Of a stretch of DNA of 64,000 bases, positions 13,401-24,673 are shown one piece after another (position 1 is the stretch's first letter; every line of letters begins with the position of its first letter). The notes beneath the pieces were generated by a model that made no database searches, had not been told where the DNA came from, and saw only the letters and a list, made by a program, of their open reading frames with translations. This DNA comes from Hydractinia symbiolongicarpus (lineage: Eukaryota > Cnidaria > Hydrozoa > Anthoathecata > Hydractiniidae), in contig NC_079887.1 in NCBI RefSeq assembly GCF_029227915.1, positions 21,261,650 through 21,325,649 of the forward strand, read 5' to 3'. The translations under genes were made by a program, and so were the position numbers.

Positions 13401-16014
13401 TGATTGTGTAAAAAAGCTATAACTTCTAATTTGATCGACAGTCAGCACTACAGGATGCAAATTTACATTTTAAACTTCTCCTTCTCTGGTAGAAACTTTT
13501 CCACGTACTTTAAAGCACCCTTCGCCACATCTTTATTTGTCTAAATGTTGATTCGAGTTTTCCACTAGTCTTAAGTCTGTTCTCTTGTAACTGGTCTGCG
13601 TTTTATAAGATATTTATAAACTTCGAAAAAACTTTAGAAAGTCCCGAATTTTTTGCGTATACAGACGTTTTGGGAAAAATAATCTGTAACCAAAAAAATA
13701 ATTTCTTTGATATTTTTTGTCGATTTGTTCAAATAAAAAGATATGGTTGTGAATTTGAGATAATCATTGACAAATGAAAGTCTTACATGGTCTGTTTTTA
13801 TATATTTGAAGATTCATCTAAATATGTATGTGTAAAACGATAAATTTTTATGCAAGATTTGAACTGATGCTAGGTTTTACAGGGCTATATACCAAATTGT
13901 TTTAAAAGATCAAACAGCATTTCTCTGAATCTTTTCAAAACTTATAATAAAGTCATGTGCGTGGGCAATATTTCTTTTGCTAAATATTTAATGTTTGAGA
14001 ACAAGTATATGGCGTTTCTTCGTAGCGAAAATTAATTTTCACGATATTTTATATTTTTTTAAAAATGAGTTAACTATCTCGAGCAGTAATTCTTGCGAAG
14101 TAACAAAGTCCTGAAAATAAAATTTCGCGAATTTTGAAAAAAAAGAATGTAAAAACATTTATACTGTCTCCAAAACTTCTTTTCTGTGGGAATTTACGTA
14201 ATTCTTTTCTAGAAGAAAATATTATTGTAAAGGGTTTTTCAAAAAGAAAAAAAATATAAATTTTATAAAGAATAATTTTCCGCAAATTTTGCGCATAGTG
14301 AGTTGTTCTAATAATTTTTGCGGGAACTAATTTACGCGATATTGTCACCAGCTTAAAAAAGTTAATTCCCTTCAGAAGGTTGTGAAAAAGAAATTGTTGT
14401 GTATAACGTGGAAAAAATTATAAACGTCTCAAGATTTATTTTTAATTCAACGTACTTTTAAAAAACCCCAGTACGTTCCTTCATTGCACAACAGATGTTC
14501 ACTAATATTAGTATTATGACTCATGTTTTTGACGTTTTTTAATGTTTACATCTTGTTAATCTGCACCGGAAAATTTCTTCTTCATTCGAAAACATGTTTT
14601 CTTAAATAAATCATGCTGTAAGCCTCTTTGAAATTTTCCTGTTTCTAAAGCGCACTCAACAGGAACCACGCAAAAAAGAGTTTTGACCTTCTCGTTGTAA
14701 AAATTCCTTTTTAAATCATTCGTATCCTTTACCCTTTCACATCTCCAACACACCTTCGGTCGTGTAAATTACTATGAATTCGTGTAGCGTGCGCACTAAT
14801 AAACCATGATTTTCATACCTGAAGCATTCATGTTAATTTGCTGACATTAAAGAATTTCTTTTATGAGAAAGTAGCACTGTGACGTCATCGTTGTTAAGTC
14901 AGCCATGCTGCGTTTAATACGACGTTAAACATGGCAGACATTTCATTTGATCTCTGTAAAAACACGCGTGTATGTACGATCACGCGAAGTGTGGATATGT
15001 TTGTATCTGCTCTTGGTTTTCTGCAAATATTTTGATTCGCATGAATGTGTGAACACTAATCAAAATGTCATTTTTACAATGAGAATAAATATTTTCCCTG
15101 GACAAGCAAATCAAACCGTAAATAGAGATTTATTTTAAAGATTTTGGTTTCAGGTTTGCTTTTTTAATAATGTATTCTATCACCTGCTATCACCGAATTT
15201 CAACTATTACTACATGTTGATAAATTTCCATACGAAGACACAAGTAGCTATTTGAGTAAAAACAATGTTTCTTTATGAAATACTGACAAATTCCAGTCCA
15301 GTCAAATTTCAACTTAAACCTATTGTTATTCTAGCTGGATTTTAAGAGTCCGAAAGATTATTACACGTATGAATGGTCTGTGTCTGGCGCAGATGCGACA
15401 GGGACTGACGGTTGTATGGTATTATTTGATGATGTACCTGAAGAGCACGGCTACTATATGTTTGGCTACTGGAGCAGAAAAATGGAATGTGTTTTAGGGT
15501 TTAGCGAACCATTTCATGTGAGTTCTTTTATTGCTTCTTTGGGCTGACACAGCATCCGAATGTGATTAAAGTCAAAACGTCTCATCACAAATTCTCATTT
15601 GGCAAAAGAAACTCTGGAAATAGATAGTGGAAGATACTACGCTCCTTCCCAATTTTTTTTAATTCAATAATTTATGAATTGCTTCGTAGACGGGAAGAAC
15701 GACCACACTTAGCCGTCAATTCCCCAGAAGTAGGTTGTTCTGAAAAGTGCTGCCATGTTTTAGCAAGAGAATGAATTGAGCTATCTGGCCGTACCAAACG
15801 TGAACCGTCTAATTATTTTCTTTAGCCACCATTGACAAACGTGATTTTTGATTAAAATTTAGAATTCTTGTTCAGCATTTATTTTATTTTCGTTCAGGTT
15901 GCTCCTGTTCCAGAGCCAGATGAGCCGCAGCAAATTACAGTTGAGAATCCACCCGAAGCTGATAGCGTACCACAAGTAGAGATAAATCAAGAATTAACAT
16001 CCGAGCAGGCTTAA
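1430..16014 (+). CDS. INPP5K-like: Inositol polyphosphate 5-phosphatase with SKICH domain (INPP5K/INPP5J-like)
   Basis: Predicted to remove the 5-phosphate from PI(4,5)P2, PI(3,4,5)P3 and soluble inositol phosphates. Coding exons by splice phase: 1430-1546, 1659-1770, 2284-2400, 2495-2602, 2717-2784, 4004-4115, 6134-6243, 7202-7358, 8718-8789, 13233-13301, 15335-15517, 15898-16014, stop 16012-16014. All introns are GT-AG and all phases join. About 446 residues are visible, close to vertebrate INPP5K (about 450); only a short N-terminus is missing. Motifs in order: SSWNVHGLPP, IQEIP, TGFYGLLGTKGAVSI, catalytic GDFNYRIDD, FPPTYKYD, PAYTDRILW and SSDHKPISGEM, all diagnostic of the family; the SKICH domain follows. 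The C-terminal 35 residues are acidic and proline-rich and unrecognised. INPP5K and INPP5J share this architecture; length favours INPP5K. No disruption was seen, so the gene looks functional. Confidence 0.9.
2872..3345. repeat. Two tRNA-derived SINE copies in opposite orientation, intronic
   Basis: Segment A (about 2872-2965) is repeated as its reverse complement at about 3071-3172, and segment B (about 2966-3070) as its reverse complement at about 3216-3345, giving the order A-B-A'-B'. B' on the plus strand starts like a tRNA: 3240-3251 TAGTGTAGTGGG fits the A box and 3283-3293 GGATCGAATCC fits the B box with one mismatch, followed by CCGCTCACTGC. B carries the same B box on the minus strand (3032-3022) but its A-box end is cut at about 3070. 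These are SINEs with a tRNA head (B) and a unique body (A). They lie in the intron between the exons ending at 2784 and starting at 4004. Confidence 0.75.
4582..4680. repeat. Fold-back repeat in intron
   Basis: The arm around 4592-4610 (GTCTTGTGACATTTCAA) is the inverted partner of the stretch around 4652-4671 (TTGAAATGTCATTCAAGAC) with a 2-base indel. Flanking TTAATATTA on one side and TATTAATA on the other extends the symmetry. It looks like a small MITE or decayed foldback element in the phosphatase intron 4116-6133. Confidence 0.4.
7013..7100. repeat. Short MITE-like fold-back element
   Basis: CAACAAAGAAGGCGAT (7022-7037) pairs with ATCGCCTTTTTTGTTG (7082-7097) with one mismatch across a loop of about 45 bases. 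The outer bases CAGAGG and TCTGAT extend the pairing loosely. It sits about 100 bases before the acceptor of the exon at 7202. Confidence 0.45.
9579..9617. repeat. Perfect 17-bp hairpin in intron
   Basis: ATGCACATTTCAGTGGA (9579-9595) and its exact reverse complement (9601-9617) are separated by 5 bases (ATGTT). No flanking terminal repeat of a known element was recognised. Confidence 0.7.
10711..10875. repeat. 17-bp tandem repeat (about 9 units) in intron
   Basis: The unit GAAACAACTCGCATTAC recurs about nine times head to tail, with variants such as GAAGCAACTCGCATTAC and CAAGCAACTCGCATTAC and one disordered stretch near 10795-10825. The open frame across it is a product of the repeat, not a gene. 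Confidence 0.85.
12874..12911. repeat. CTATAT microsatellite
   Basis: Imperfect run of CTATAT/CTCTAT units in the long intron before the exon at 13233. Confidence 0.7.
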
Positions 16015-17290
16015 ATACACAAAATACATATTAAAGTCATTTATTTATTGCTGCGCTAAGCAGCGTTTATAGTGGTTACGCATGCGCATTACCGTTTTTA
16101 TTAGATAAAAATTAAACAAAACTCCAATGGCTTTTATGAAGACACACGTCAATGAAATCAATCGTTTTATTGGAACAGAGGAACATTACTTGTTGTGCAT
16201 TAATGTAGCTGTATGTGGAAATATTTATTTGGCATTTCAGAAGTTTTGCAATCTTCGTATATGAGTGCGTTGTTGATTTTAAATGCGCATATCGCCTTTG
16301 TTTTGTGTGTATACTTTGCAGTTTTCTTCTTGTATCTGTGTGTAATTATGCGCACACTAGCTATATTTTGTGTATGTTTTTGTGTATGTTTTTGTTACGT
16401 GACCAAAACAATCCCAAGAAACAGGATATGGTATTTTCGAAGTCACGTTCGCATCGAGAAATTTAGTAAAAGCATAATTTCGTGAGCAAGAAACTAATAT
16501 TTGTTGCTGTGGTCACGAAAGTTTATCACTGAAACTCGAAATGTTTGTGACAACGCTCCACAACGCACGTCTTTTTTGATGACAATTGCCAACCTTGAAC
16601 ACAAAGTAAAAAGTCAGTTTTTCAATGAAGTCATGAAAACCTGATAAAGGGAAGAGAATAAACTCAAACATTTTGTTTTCTCTTGTGTGTCACGGCAGCC
16701 AGTCATTGCTATGGTTGCTACATTTTTAACTATGTCCTTATATCAGATCCTCCGAAGCAGTTTTATAAAGATCTAAAAAATTCAGCAAATTTTGGAACAA
16801 CTTTAATAGGATTTCGATATTTTGCTTTACCAATTGCAAGTCCTAGTTGGAACACTTTCTTTTTGATTTCCATTGTTTTACCTCTGCTGCTGTTAAGAAA
16901 CAAATTACAAATTACCCTGTAGCTTTACTTTATTGTACAAATCTATACATGAATAGACGTAAGGCATGTGCATGCAAGATAAGAGTACGCCACACCACAT
17001 CAATAATAATTTTTTAGAGTAAGAATCCGGTTTCTTTTATATCAAATTCAATAACCCTATTCAAGGAATAAAAGAAGTTGTCAGAAATACTAAAAGAAAC
17101 ATTCAGTTAGGAAAGTTGGCAAAATTTTAAAACAAATTATTTGTGTGTTGATTTTTTTTACTTTTATACTATGTTGGTGTTATGTGAGATTTCGTTTTTG
17201 TTTTCATATCAGCACGTGGCTTGTTGTTTTCGTGTCCGAATTTATTGAAGTATTTATTTATCATGGAATGGAAAATAAATAAATATTATA
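16015..17290 (+). other. Probable 3' UTR and polyadenylation region of the INPP5K-like gene
   Basis: Follows the stop at 16012-16014. The best polyadenylation signals are overlapping AATAAA copies at 17274-17279 and 17278-17283. An ATTAAA at 16030-16035 is too close to the stop to be likely. Small open frames here (16213-16485 and 16683-16922) resemble no family and are hydrophobic by composition. The 3' end is inferred only. Confidence 0.35.
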
Positions 17291-20200
17291 ACTCCTTTGT
17301 CTCAACTTGTGGGTTTTTTTTTGTATTCTGCTTTATATGACTCCCCTTTCAAAGGCTTGGTTTCCAATAAGAGCCCTACTTGTTGCGCAACAATTCACGC
17401 GCCTCTGTGCTGTACAAAGCGTAACTCCTGCTGTGTAGTAGGTATCAATGTCTTGCCATGAAGACAACAGGGTAAGCCGTGTAGATGGTCTGTACATTCA
17501 AGACACAACTCACATTGATAACAGCGTTTGGAATTCTATAGTAGTAATTACGTGGTGCGATTTCAAATTAATTTTTTTTTCGCTTTTTTATTTGTCTGAG
17601 CAATTTAGCTACTAACCAATAAAAAGTTGGCAAAAATAGCCGGTAAAAAATACTAATCGGCAAATATCTTACTACCTTTCGCAACATTTAGCTATTTACT
17701 TTTTACTGAAAAGAAAATAATGAAACCAGTATATACCAGTGTCAGCTAAAAGCCTTTAAGCATCCTCAAGTCTGCAAAAACTATTAGAAAAATTATAAAA
17801 GATCACTAAGTTGATCACTTTAGCACATAGCGGATGATTTTGAGATGAAATAGAATGCTATGAATGCTGTTAATGCTATGGGGACTGGAAAGTATGATTT
17901 TATTTTTCGGCATTGCATTGATGGTAGCACACATTATACATAGCAGACATTGGTCGACAAATTTATAACCATCTTAGACAGTTTTGGAAGATAATATTTA
18001 TCTTATGGCTTTTTCAGGTATAACGTACCTATGCAAAATTATTGGAATGGTTTTTGGGCTAACTAGGTGGTGGTATTTTGCAGACCAGAATATGTAAAAA
18101 ATGAATATGAAAATAAGGGTTTATAAATATGGAATTTACATTCCAACTTGGCGAAACCGGCCTAAACTTGATATTTTTTGCTGATGTTAGAATTTCTTAA
18201 TGCAATCTTCAAAGATAAAAAAGTTTTTGAAAAATAATGTAGTTTTTAACGTAGAACCAGGCCAATATGGCGTCATAGAAGTGATTAAAAGGAAAAACAC
18301 AACCATTAAGGTTAAATTTGTGCGAAACGAATGCTTTTTTATATTTTATAATGGTTTGAGAATAACTTATTTGGTAGTGAAAGATAAGCTTTAAAACAAG
18401 ACGTGATTTCGTATGTTAAGATTCACAATCTCGTTTCCAGTGCTCGCCACTCACACTACAAGTACGCAAGAAAATAATACTCAGAAAGTTGTTCTACAAT
18501 ATCAAAGACAAGTCTCTCCTTCAAAAGCTTAGTATGAAGCGCTGACACAAATTTTCATTCTTCAAACATTTTTTTCCTCTTGTCGTCCATAATAATACAT
18601 AACAAATAAATACGAAATGATGTTTTTCATATCTTAAAGCATCTGCTGACATACAATATCTTGATACAAAGTTAAGATTAATCTCATTCTTCTATTGATG
18701 GTAAGATTACATACAAGTCTGCATGTGGCGGACATGTCATATAGCGGACACGTGTACATAACGGACGGTTACTAAGCTGATGAATTACAACATCTATTAT
18801 ATAAAAACTCGGTCAATCATTTTAGTGTGTGCATAAAATTTATACATTTTTATGTGCTAAAACTTATCTCTTTACAGAGCAAACAATTTTTTAAATACGA
18901 TTTTTATAATCTGCTGAATACAAAGTTTATCCACGTGAATAATCAGTGATGATGTTATTCTCTGTAAAAAGACCAAATTTTATCTTCTTTGTTTTGTAAA
19001 TATACCAGTCGTCTAACGATAGAAAATCTTTCTGAGGGCCGACGAGATTTTTCTTACCTCCAGAAAATCGGGCAAGTAACGCTTCTGGCTGGTTACTTCT
19101 GTTGTTTTCTGACCGCATAACACTTCCCTTTTTCAGTGTTTCGAGTGAATATTTTACTCACTTATTCAAACATCATTAATAATTCCCCGAATGTGTTACT
19201 CACCAAAAAGCTCTGAAAACTCTGTTTGTTTACAACGGTCATTAAAATTTAAAATATTGGCATTTGTTTGTGTCTACAGCTTTGCAAGAGAGACAAATGC
19301 ATACAATTATTATACTGTATAGTGATCTCTCTCATCTCTTACTTATAAGAGACCAGGAAATTTAACTGTATTTAATTAACCCCCGGATGAAGGGTGGTGG
19401 CGACGAATCGATTTGAAATTATGTCTTTTTATCGTTGGTGACATACTGTAATATATACACTCCTCTTATCGCAGAGTTAAGTCTAGCTAGAAATCATTAA
19501 AAGAATAAAATTCATTGTAATTTATATCCATTGATTTCTTTTGACTCGCGAATGTTTGCTGCGCGGTAGATTTTCCTTTAAATCGCAAGAAAATATGTAT
19601 GGAAATTAATTCATATACCGAAAACACGAAATTATTAAAATCTGAACGAGATAGTTTTAACTGGTTGTCAACCAGTTGCTAGGACTGTTACTGGAACACA
19701 AATCGTCCCCAGGACTCTTCTACGCCTATTGTATCCTGACAGACGATGAGGAAAGAGGAAGAAGAAGAAGAGGATCAGCTAAAATGTTTTATTTCCTACA
19801 AAAACGTGGAATGGGTACCGCAACCTAAAGACAACTGCAGTAAAGAAATTAAGGAGTGGGTGTAAATTAAATACTGTGCGTGATGCTAAAGCATAAATTA
19901 AATAAACAAAGATCTGTTTGTTTGCCAGGAAAAACAATTTGCTTAATTCTACTCCTTGTTTACACAAAAAAGATTGGATTGTGTTTGAAGTTGCAAACTC
20001 TCTTTTGTTGTTATAAGATATAAATAAAAAACCCTTTAAAACCTACTCCTGACAGTCGGAACAGAATTTTTTACAGAACACACCATACTTTTTAACTCCA
20101 ACTAATTTTCAAGGTCCCTTACGAACTCTACGTTATAAAGGTTACTGAAGGCAAGTTTTCACTCAAACGAATGCAGTCGAATCGATCGACGTTGATGGAT

Positions 20201-23200
20201 TCAACCACATTCGTTTAAGTGTAAACCCGCCTTAACGGAAAAAAGACAAGAAAATTATTTCGCTAATAAAAAATTTCACATTTCCACAGAACAAACCAAC
20301 GCATGTTGGTGGCGTATTTTCATAACTTTCGCGTAAAATAAACTTTTGTTGTCAAGAACGAAACAGCGAAACCAGATGAAGTGTACATCGCAGAGAATTT
20401 TTCTGTTAAAGCATAAACATTGAAGAAATGATTCAGGATCAGACATCATTGTGTTTGGAATTCTCTTCTCTACGTTACTCCAAGAAATTAAATTCTTTAT
20501 TGCGGCGGTCGTAATTAGAAGCCATATTTAATTAGCACAACCTATTTTCCATACCTCTTTGGATTGAAATAACAAGATGAGAGACAGCTCTTACGCAATT
20601 TTTTTCTTTTTGGAATTTTATCAATTTAGATAACAGTATAATCACATGTAAACGAGACAAGCCACACGATTGAAATAAGTAATCAAGGAAGGCACAACTG
20701 TTTCGTCTGATACGTTAAAGAAAAATTCTATGTTATAGCTTTTCTGAATTTTTCTTTTTATAAGAAAAAAAAAGAAATTTGGCTCGCCTGAAGTGTTTTT
20801 ATTTTTTTCATATGTTTAGACTGAGCTTGTTCTTATTTTATTATAATTTAATCATATTTTTTTATTTTTTAGCACATCACAACTTTTTGCAAACTGAAAT
20901 CTTAGTGCAAGTTTTCACACATTTGATTCTGCAAAAATGTCTGCCTTAAAAAATGTATATCTTCGCCACGGTTGTTGTGTTGTTTTAGAAAAAAAAAGAA
21001 AAAAACTTAAAAATCTCAGCCTTGCCATTGTTCCTCTTATTTCGTTTTACTCAATTTCTTTTTACAGCAAAATTTCTTTCTATTATTTTTTGTTGTTATT
21101 TTTTTAGTCATTCCTACTTTTTTAGTTTTTTTTTATCCTTCCACATTCCTTTATTTCTTAAACTTAGGCAATGGTAAAAAAACATTCGAAGAGGAAAGGA
21201 GTTTTAGCCTTATGTACCCAAAAATATGATAAAAATAAAAAATAAATAAAAGAGACTGAAAACAATTAACTGCAAAATGAATGTGAAGAAATTTATGAAA
21301 CAATAAAACTACAAAAAATTGATATCATACAGCTCTACTATCACTGTCAATAACATAGTTCCTTTAACCTTCACAAAATATTTATATGTATTATATAATT
21401 ATAATATAAGAAAAAAGAATTATAATTAAAAAATAGAAGTATTAAAAAATTGAAAAAAAATTTATGAACGGAAAAATGTAAAATACAATTTGTACGTATG
21501 ATTACCATATACCAACAATCTTCCAATAAATGTTTAAAATAATTTTAATTTTAAAAAATATTTCAACATTCACAAATTTATTGATTTTACCGCATAGCAA
21601 CCAAATTTTTTCCTGTCTGATAATCAAACCTCAAATTTACAAACATAGTCAAACATACCTGTACTTATTTATTCACCTTCATGTAAACAAAACCTGAAAA
21701 CTCACAAATAAAGCCAGCTACACCAGTCCTGTTTTAATAGATACAGAATTCTGTGGATGCGAGGCGACATTATGAACAAAGGTAAAACAATTTCAGTTCA
21801 AATCATTTTCCATTTTCTAGTCAGGGGAAAAATTATACAGAAATTAAGTTGTAATAAATAATTCATTCTTTGATCTTTCTCTTCACCAATCTGACATATT
21901 CTTCCTCATAGCAAGCCTCCTTCAAAACAAAAATAGCTACTTGATCCCTGATGCATCTATAGATAGCTGAAATTTACCCATAGATTTAAAAATATTTTTA
22001 ATTCTCCCTTTTTTGATCAAATCTTGACAATTTTCTTTGCTTTTTCTAATTCTGCTAAATTTCTTTATTTTTTTGGCAACAATACCTCACCAAGTAGGCT
22101 GTTGACCTGAAAGAAATCTGGCATAAATATGAGCAACATGGCGCCCTATAAATTATAAAAAAATAACAGCTTTTTGTAGTTTTACATTCTAAATTGTAAG
22201 TTGTCACCTATTTATGTAAAACGTTTTACAATTTATGAGACATTTATATCATGAATTGTAAAAAAAGCACTAACAGATTCATCAAGACATGTAACAAATA
22301 AAAAAGATTTAAAACGAACATTAATTTAAGATATTATAAAAGAACTTCAAGGTGACACAAAATCAAAGATACACTTACCTCAAACATTAAATAAATTAAT
22401 TGACATTCTACACTATTCATATATTGTAGCTATTTCCGAGATTTTTTGTGAATTTTATACTGGTTTAAGTTTCTACATAAATTTTTTTGCTCTTTGTTCT
22501 TAAACAATGACAGTCACACAAAACGCCTTTCATGTAATTTATTTCAAATTATATTTCAGTGACCTCAACAATAAAGGCACTCAAACATTTTTAAAAATGC
22601 TGCCACGATTGCGTTTGCGCAGTTATTCACCAGCAGATAGATTACTGTGCCTGCATCGATTTTTCTCAGCAAGTAAAAAAAGAAATATGTGACAGGACTC
22701 ATTACACACTTATTTTTTATATTTAATTTAATTTTTCTCTACTTTCTTTTCTTTCCAATATTTGTAACATTGTTTATTTCTTGATACTGTAGTGGAGGTC
22801 AACTGACGCAATTAGTCCAAAGTTTCTTGGGCTCGAACAACTTAGTTTTAAAATCCTCATAAATTTGCAAATAAGTTTTTTTGTAAGAAAAAAATGTCTA
22901 CGAGTACATTTAAATTTTTGTGAGTATAAAAATACACAATAAGAAAGTTATGAAAAAGCCCCAGTACTAAAAACTTTTTAAGCAACTCGCTAATTTCTTA
23001 ATCCATATTTCTTCAAAAATTGTTTCGACCATAAAAAATTGAAAAATAAAGTTCTAAGCAAATTTAGATACGCTGTTTAAGTATCTTTTATCGCGAAATG
23101 AGAGTTTAAAATTGAAAACCCTACTTGAAAAATACTCCTAATGTGACAGCATCACTTGTTCTATTATGTTTGGAATAATGTATTAAGAAAATTAAACTAA

Positions 23201-24673
23201 AAATTATTCTTATAAACTATTTAACACATTTGTTTTTGATTTTCTTAAACGTTGACATTATAGAAAGTAAGTAAGAATTTCAAACAATAAATTATAAATA
23301 CCGTTCTTCTAGATTTCAAGAAATTGTATTTTCATTGTGTTTTTCTGAGGAAATTCTCCATGCCACTGTGTGTGACAGTACAAAAACTGTAAATTATTGT
23401 GTTATTGTGTTTAGAACTTCATGTAATCAGTCAGGTATAGTTTTGGATTGATACAGGCTAGAATAGATATTAAGAATCACTGACAAAATAAGATAAAGAA
23501 ATATACCACTACACAACAATAAAAAAGGCTTCTTTGACATCATTATTTAAAAACATATGTTAATTTTGCTGATGTTTTTACATGTACATTCTCTCATCTC
23601 TGCTTGTTTGAATTTTCTTCTTCTTACCACTTTTTTACATAAAAAAATAACTTTACCTTTTTTTTGGAGAAAAAAGGGCGTCTCCCTGAAAAAAGGTTTT
23701 ATCGTAAAAATATCGATGCGTGTGTAGTTTCTGTCAAGTGTGGCGTATACGCAGTAAAACGTCAGTCTTTTTTTTGAAGGTTGTCAGTAAGGCGATTGGA
23801 CTTTTGTAACATCCTGATCACTTTGCTGCAGTTGATTTTATAATTGGTATGTTAAGCACTTCATTTTTATTTAAAGTAAAATTTCTTAAATATGCTTCTG
23901 CTGGCGGTGCATTCGTTTTCATAGATTTCGTGCTTCTGTCAAAGTGAAAGTTTATTGGACTTTATTTGGGTGAATTAATTGCATGCCTCCTTTGAAAGAG
24001 CTGTTGGTAGCAATACACTATTTTCGATTGGATTATAACATATAACCATAGTTGTAAATGTTGGGGCAGGGTAATTCGTGATAACTCTGTTTAACTTTAG
24101 GAATCTTCAATTTTGGCGCCAATTTTACAAAGATTGCGAATATGTTATATTTTCAAACTTACAATTACATCATATGATTTTATTTGGAAAGTAAATGCTT
24201 AAAAAGTTTATTTACGAAGATATTTTAAATGTACAAAAGCTCTGTACAAAAACATTATGTACAGAAAAAATCTTTTTTGTTTTCTATTCATCACTTTCGT
24301 TTACGCAGATTAAAACCTGGTTGTGTTCATTTTCATAACAATACAATCCCAGTTAGTTTACTTTGACTTTCAAAAGAGCACTTGATAACCAGACAGTTTT
24401 TAAATCTTCTTCCAGACATCAATTTACCGCCGTAGCCAATCAAAATCTTTACCGTTGTTCGTTAATGTGCCTAACGTTAAATATAAGTGCCCGTTTGTTA
24501 TTGCATCTTTTGTAACTGCTGGACCGACTCTAATTCCACGTGTCTGTTTTATATCAGACTTACTTCAGTACAGAAATGTTTATTATGGTGTAGTTTTTAA
24601 CGCAGAAGTAATTTAGTTGTAGTATATAAGATAGTATTTTTTAGATGGTCTCGTGAGAGTTAGAAAAATAATT
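17290..24673. other. Intergenic, AT-rich, no supported gene
   Basis: No family motif appears in any frame. A 20-codon open start on the minus strand with a GTAAG donor (19118-19058) is noted as a finding only. One fold-back element lies at 20143-20236. The stretch 20760-22100 is very AT-rich with A/T runs. The last few hundred bases before 24674 should hold the 5' UTR and promoter of the Musashi-like gene; no clear TATA or initiator could be singled out against the AT-rich background. Confidence 0.4.
20143..20236. repeat. MITE-like fold-back element (about 94 bp)
   Basis: The left end (CACTCAAACGAATGCAG near 20160-20176) and the right end (CCACATTCGTTTAAGTG near 20205-20221) are imperfect reverse complements, and the symmetry continues outward through AAGGCAAGTTTT and AAACCCGCCTTAA. 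Nearly the whole element is arms. No internal coding capacity. Confidence 0.6.

Larger units (their letters stand above)
8718..16014 (+). other. SKICH domain and C-terminal tail exons
   Basis: Exons 8718-8789, 13233-13301 and 15335-15517 encode the SKICH fold, which in INPP5K directs the enzyme to the plasma membrane or ER and binds partners. Visible features are VVEFRFDDSY, then WDWIGLYA followed by FKSPKDYYTYEW, and GYYMFGYWSRKMECVLGFSE; the W-D-W-I-G-L-Y and G-x-Y-x-F-x-Y patterns are typical of the SKICH family. The last exon (15898-16014) adds a low-complexity acidic tail. The 4.4-kb intron 8790-13232 is the longest of the gene. Confidence 0.85.

Noticed and set aside
16213-16485. Hydrophobic 90-codon open frame after the phosphatase stop
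   Set aside because: Cys/Phe/Val-rich by T/G-rich composition, overlapping another open frame of similar character; lies in the probable 3' UTR.
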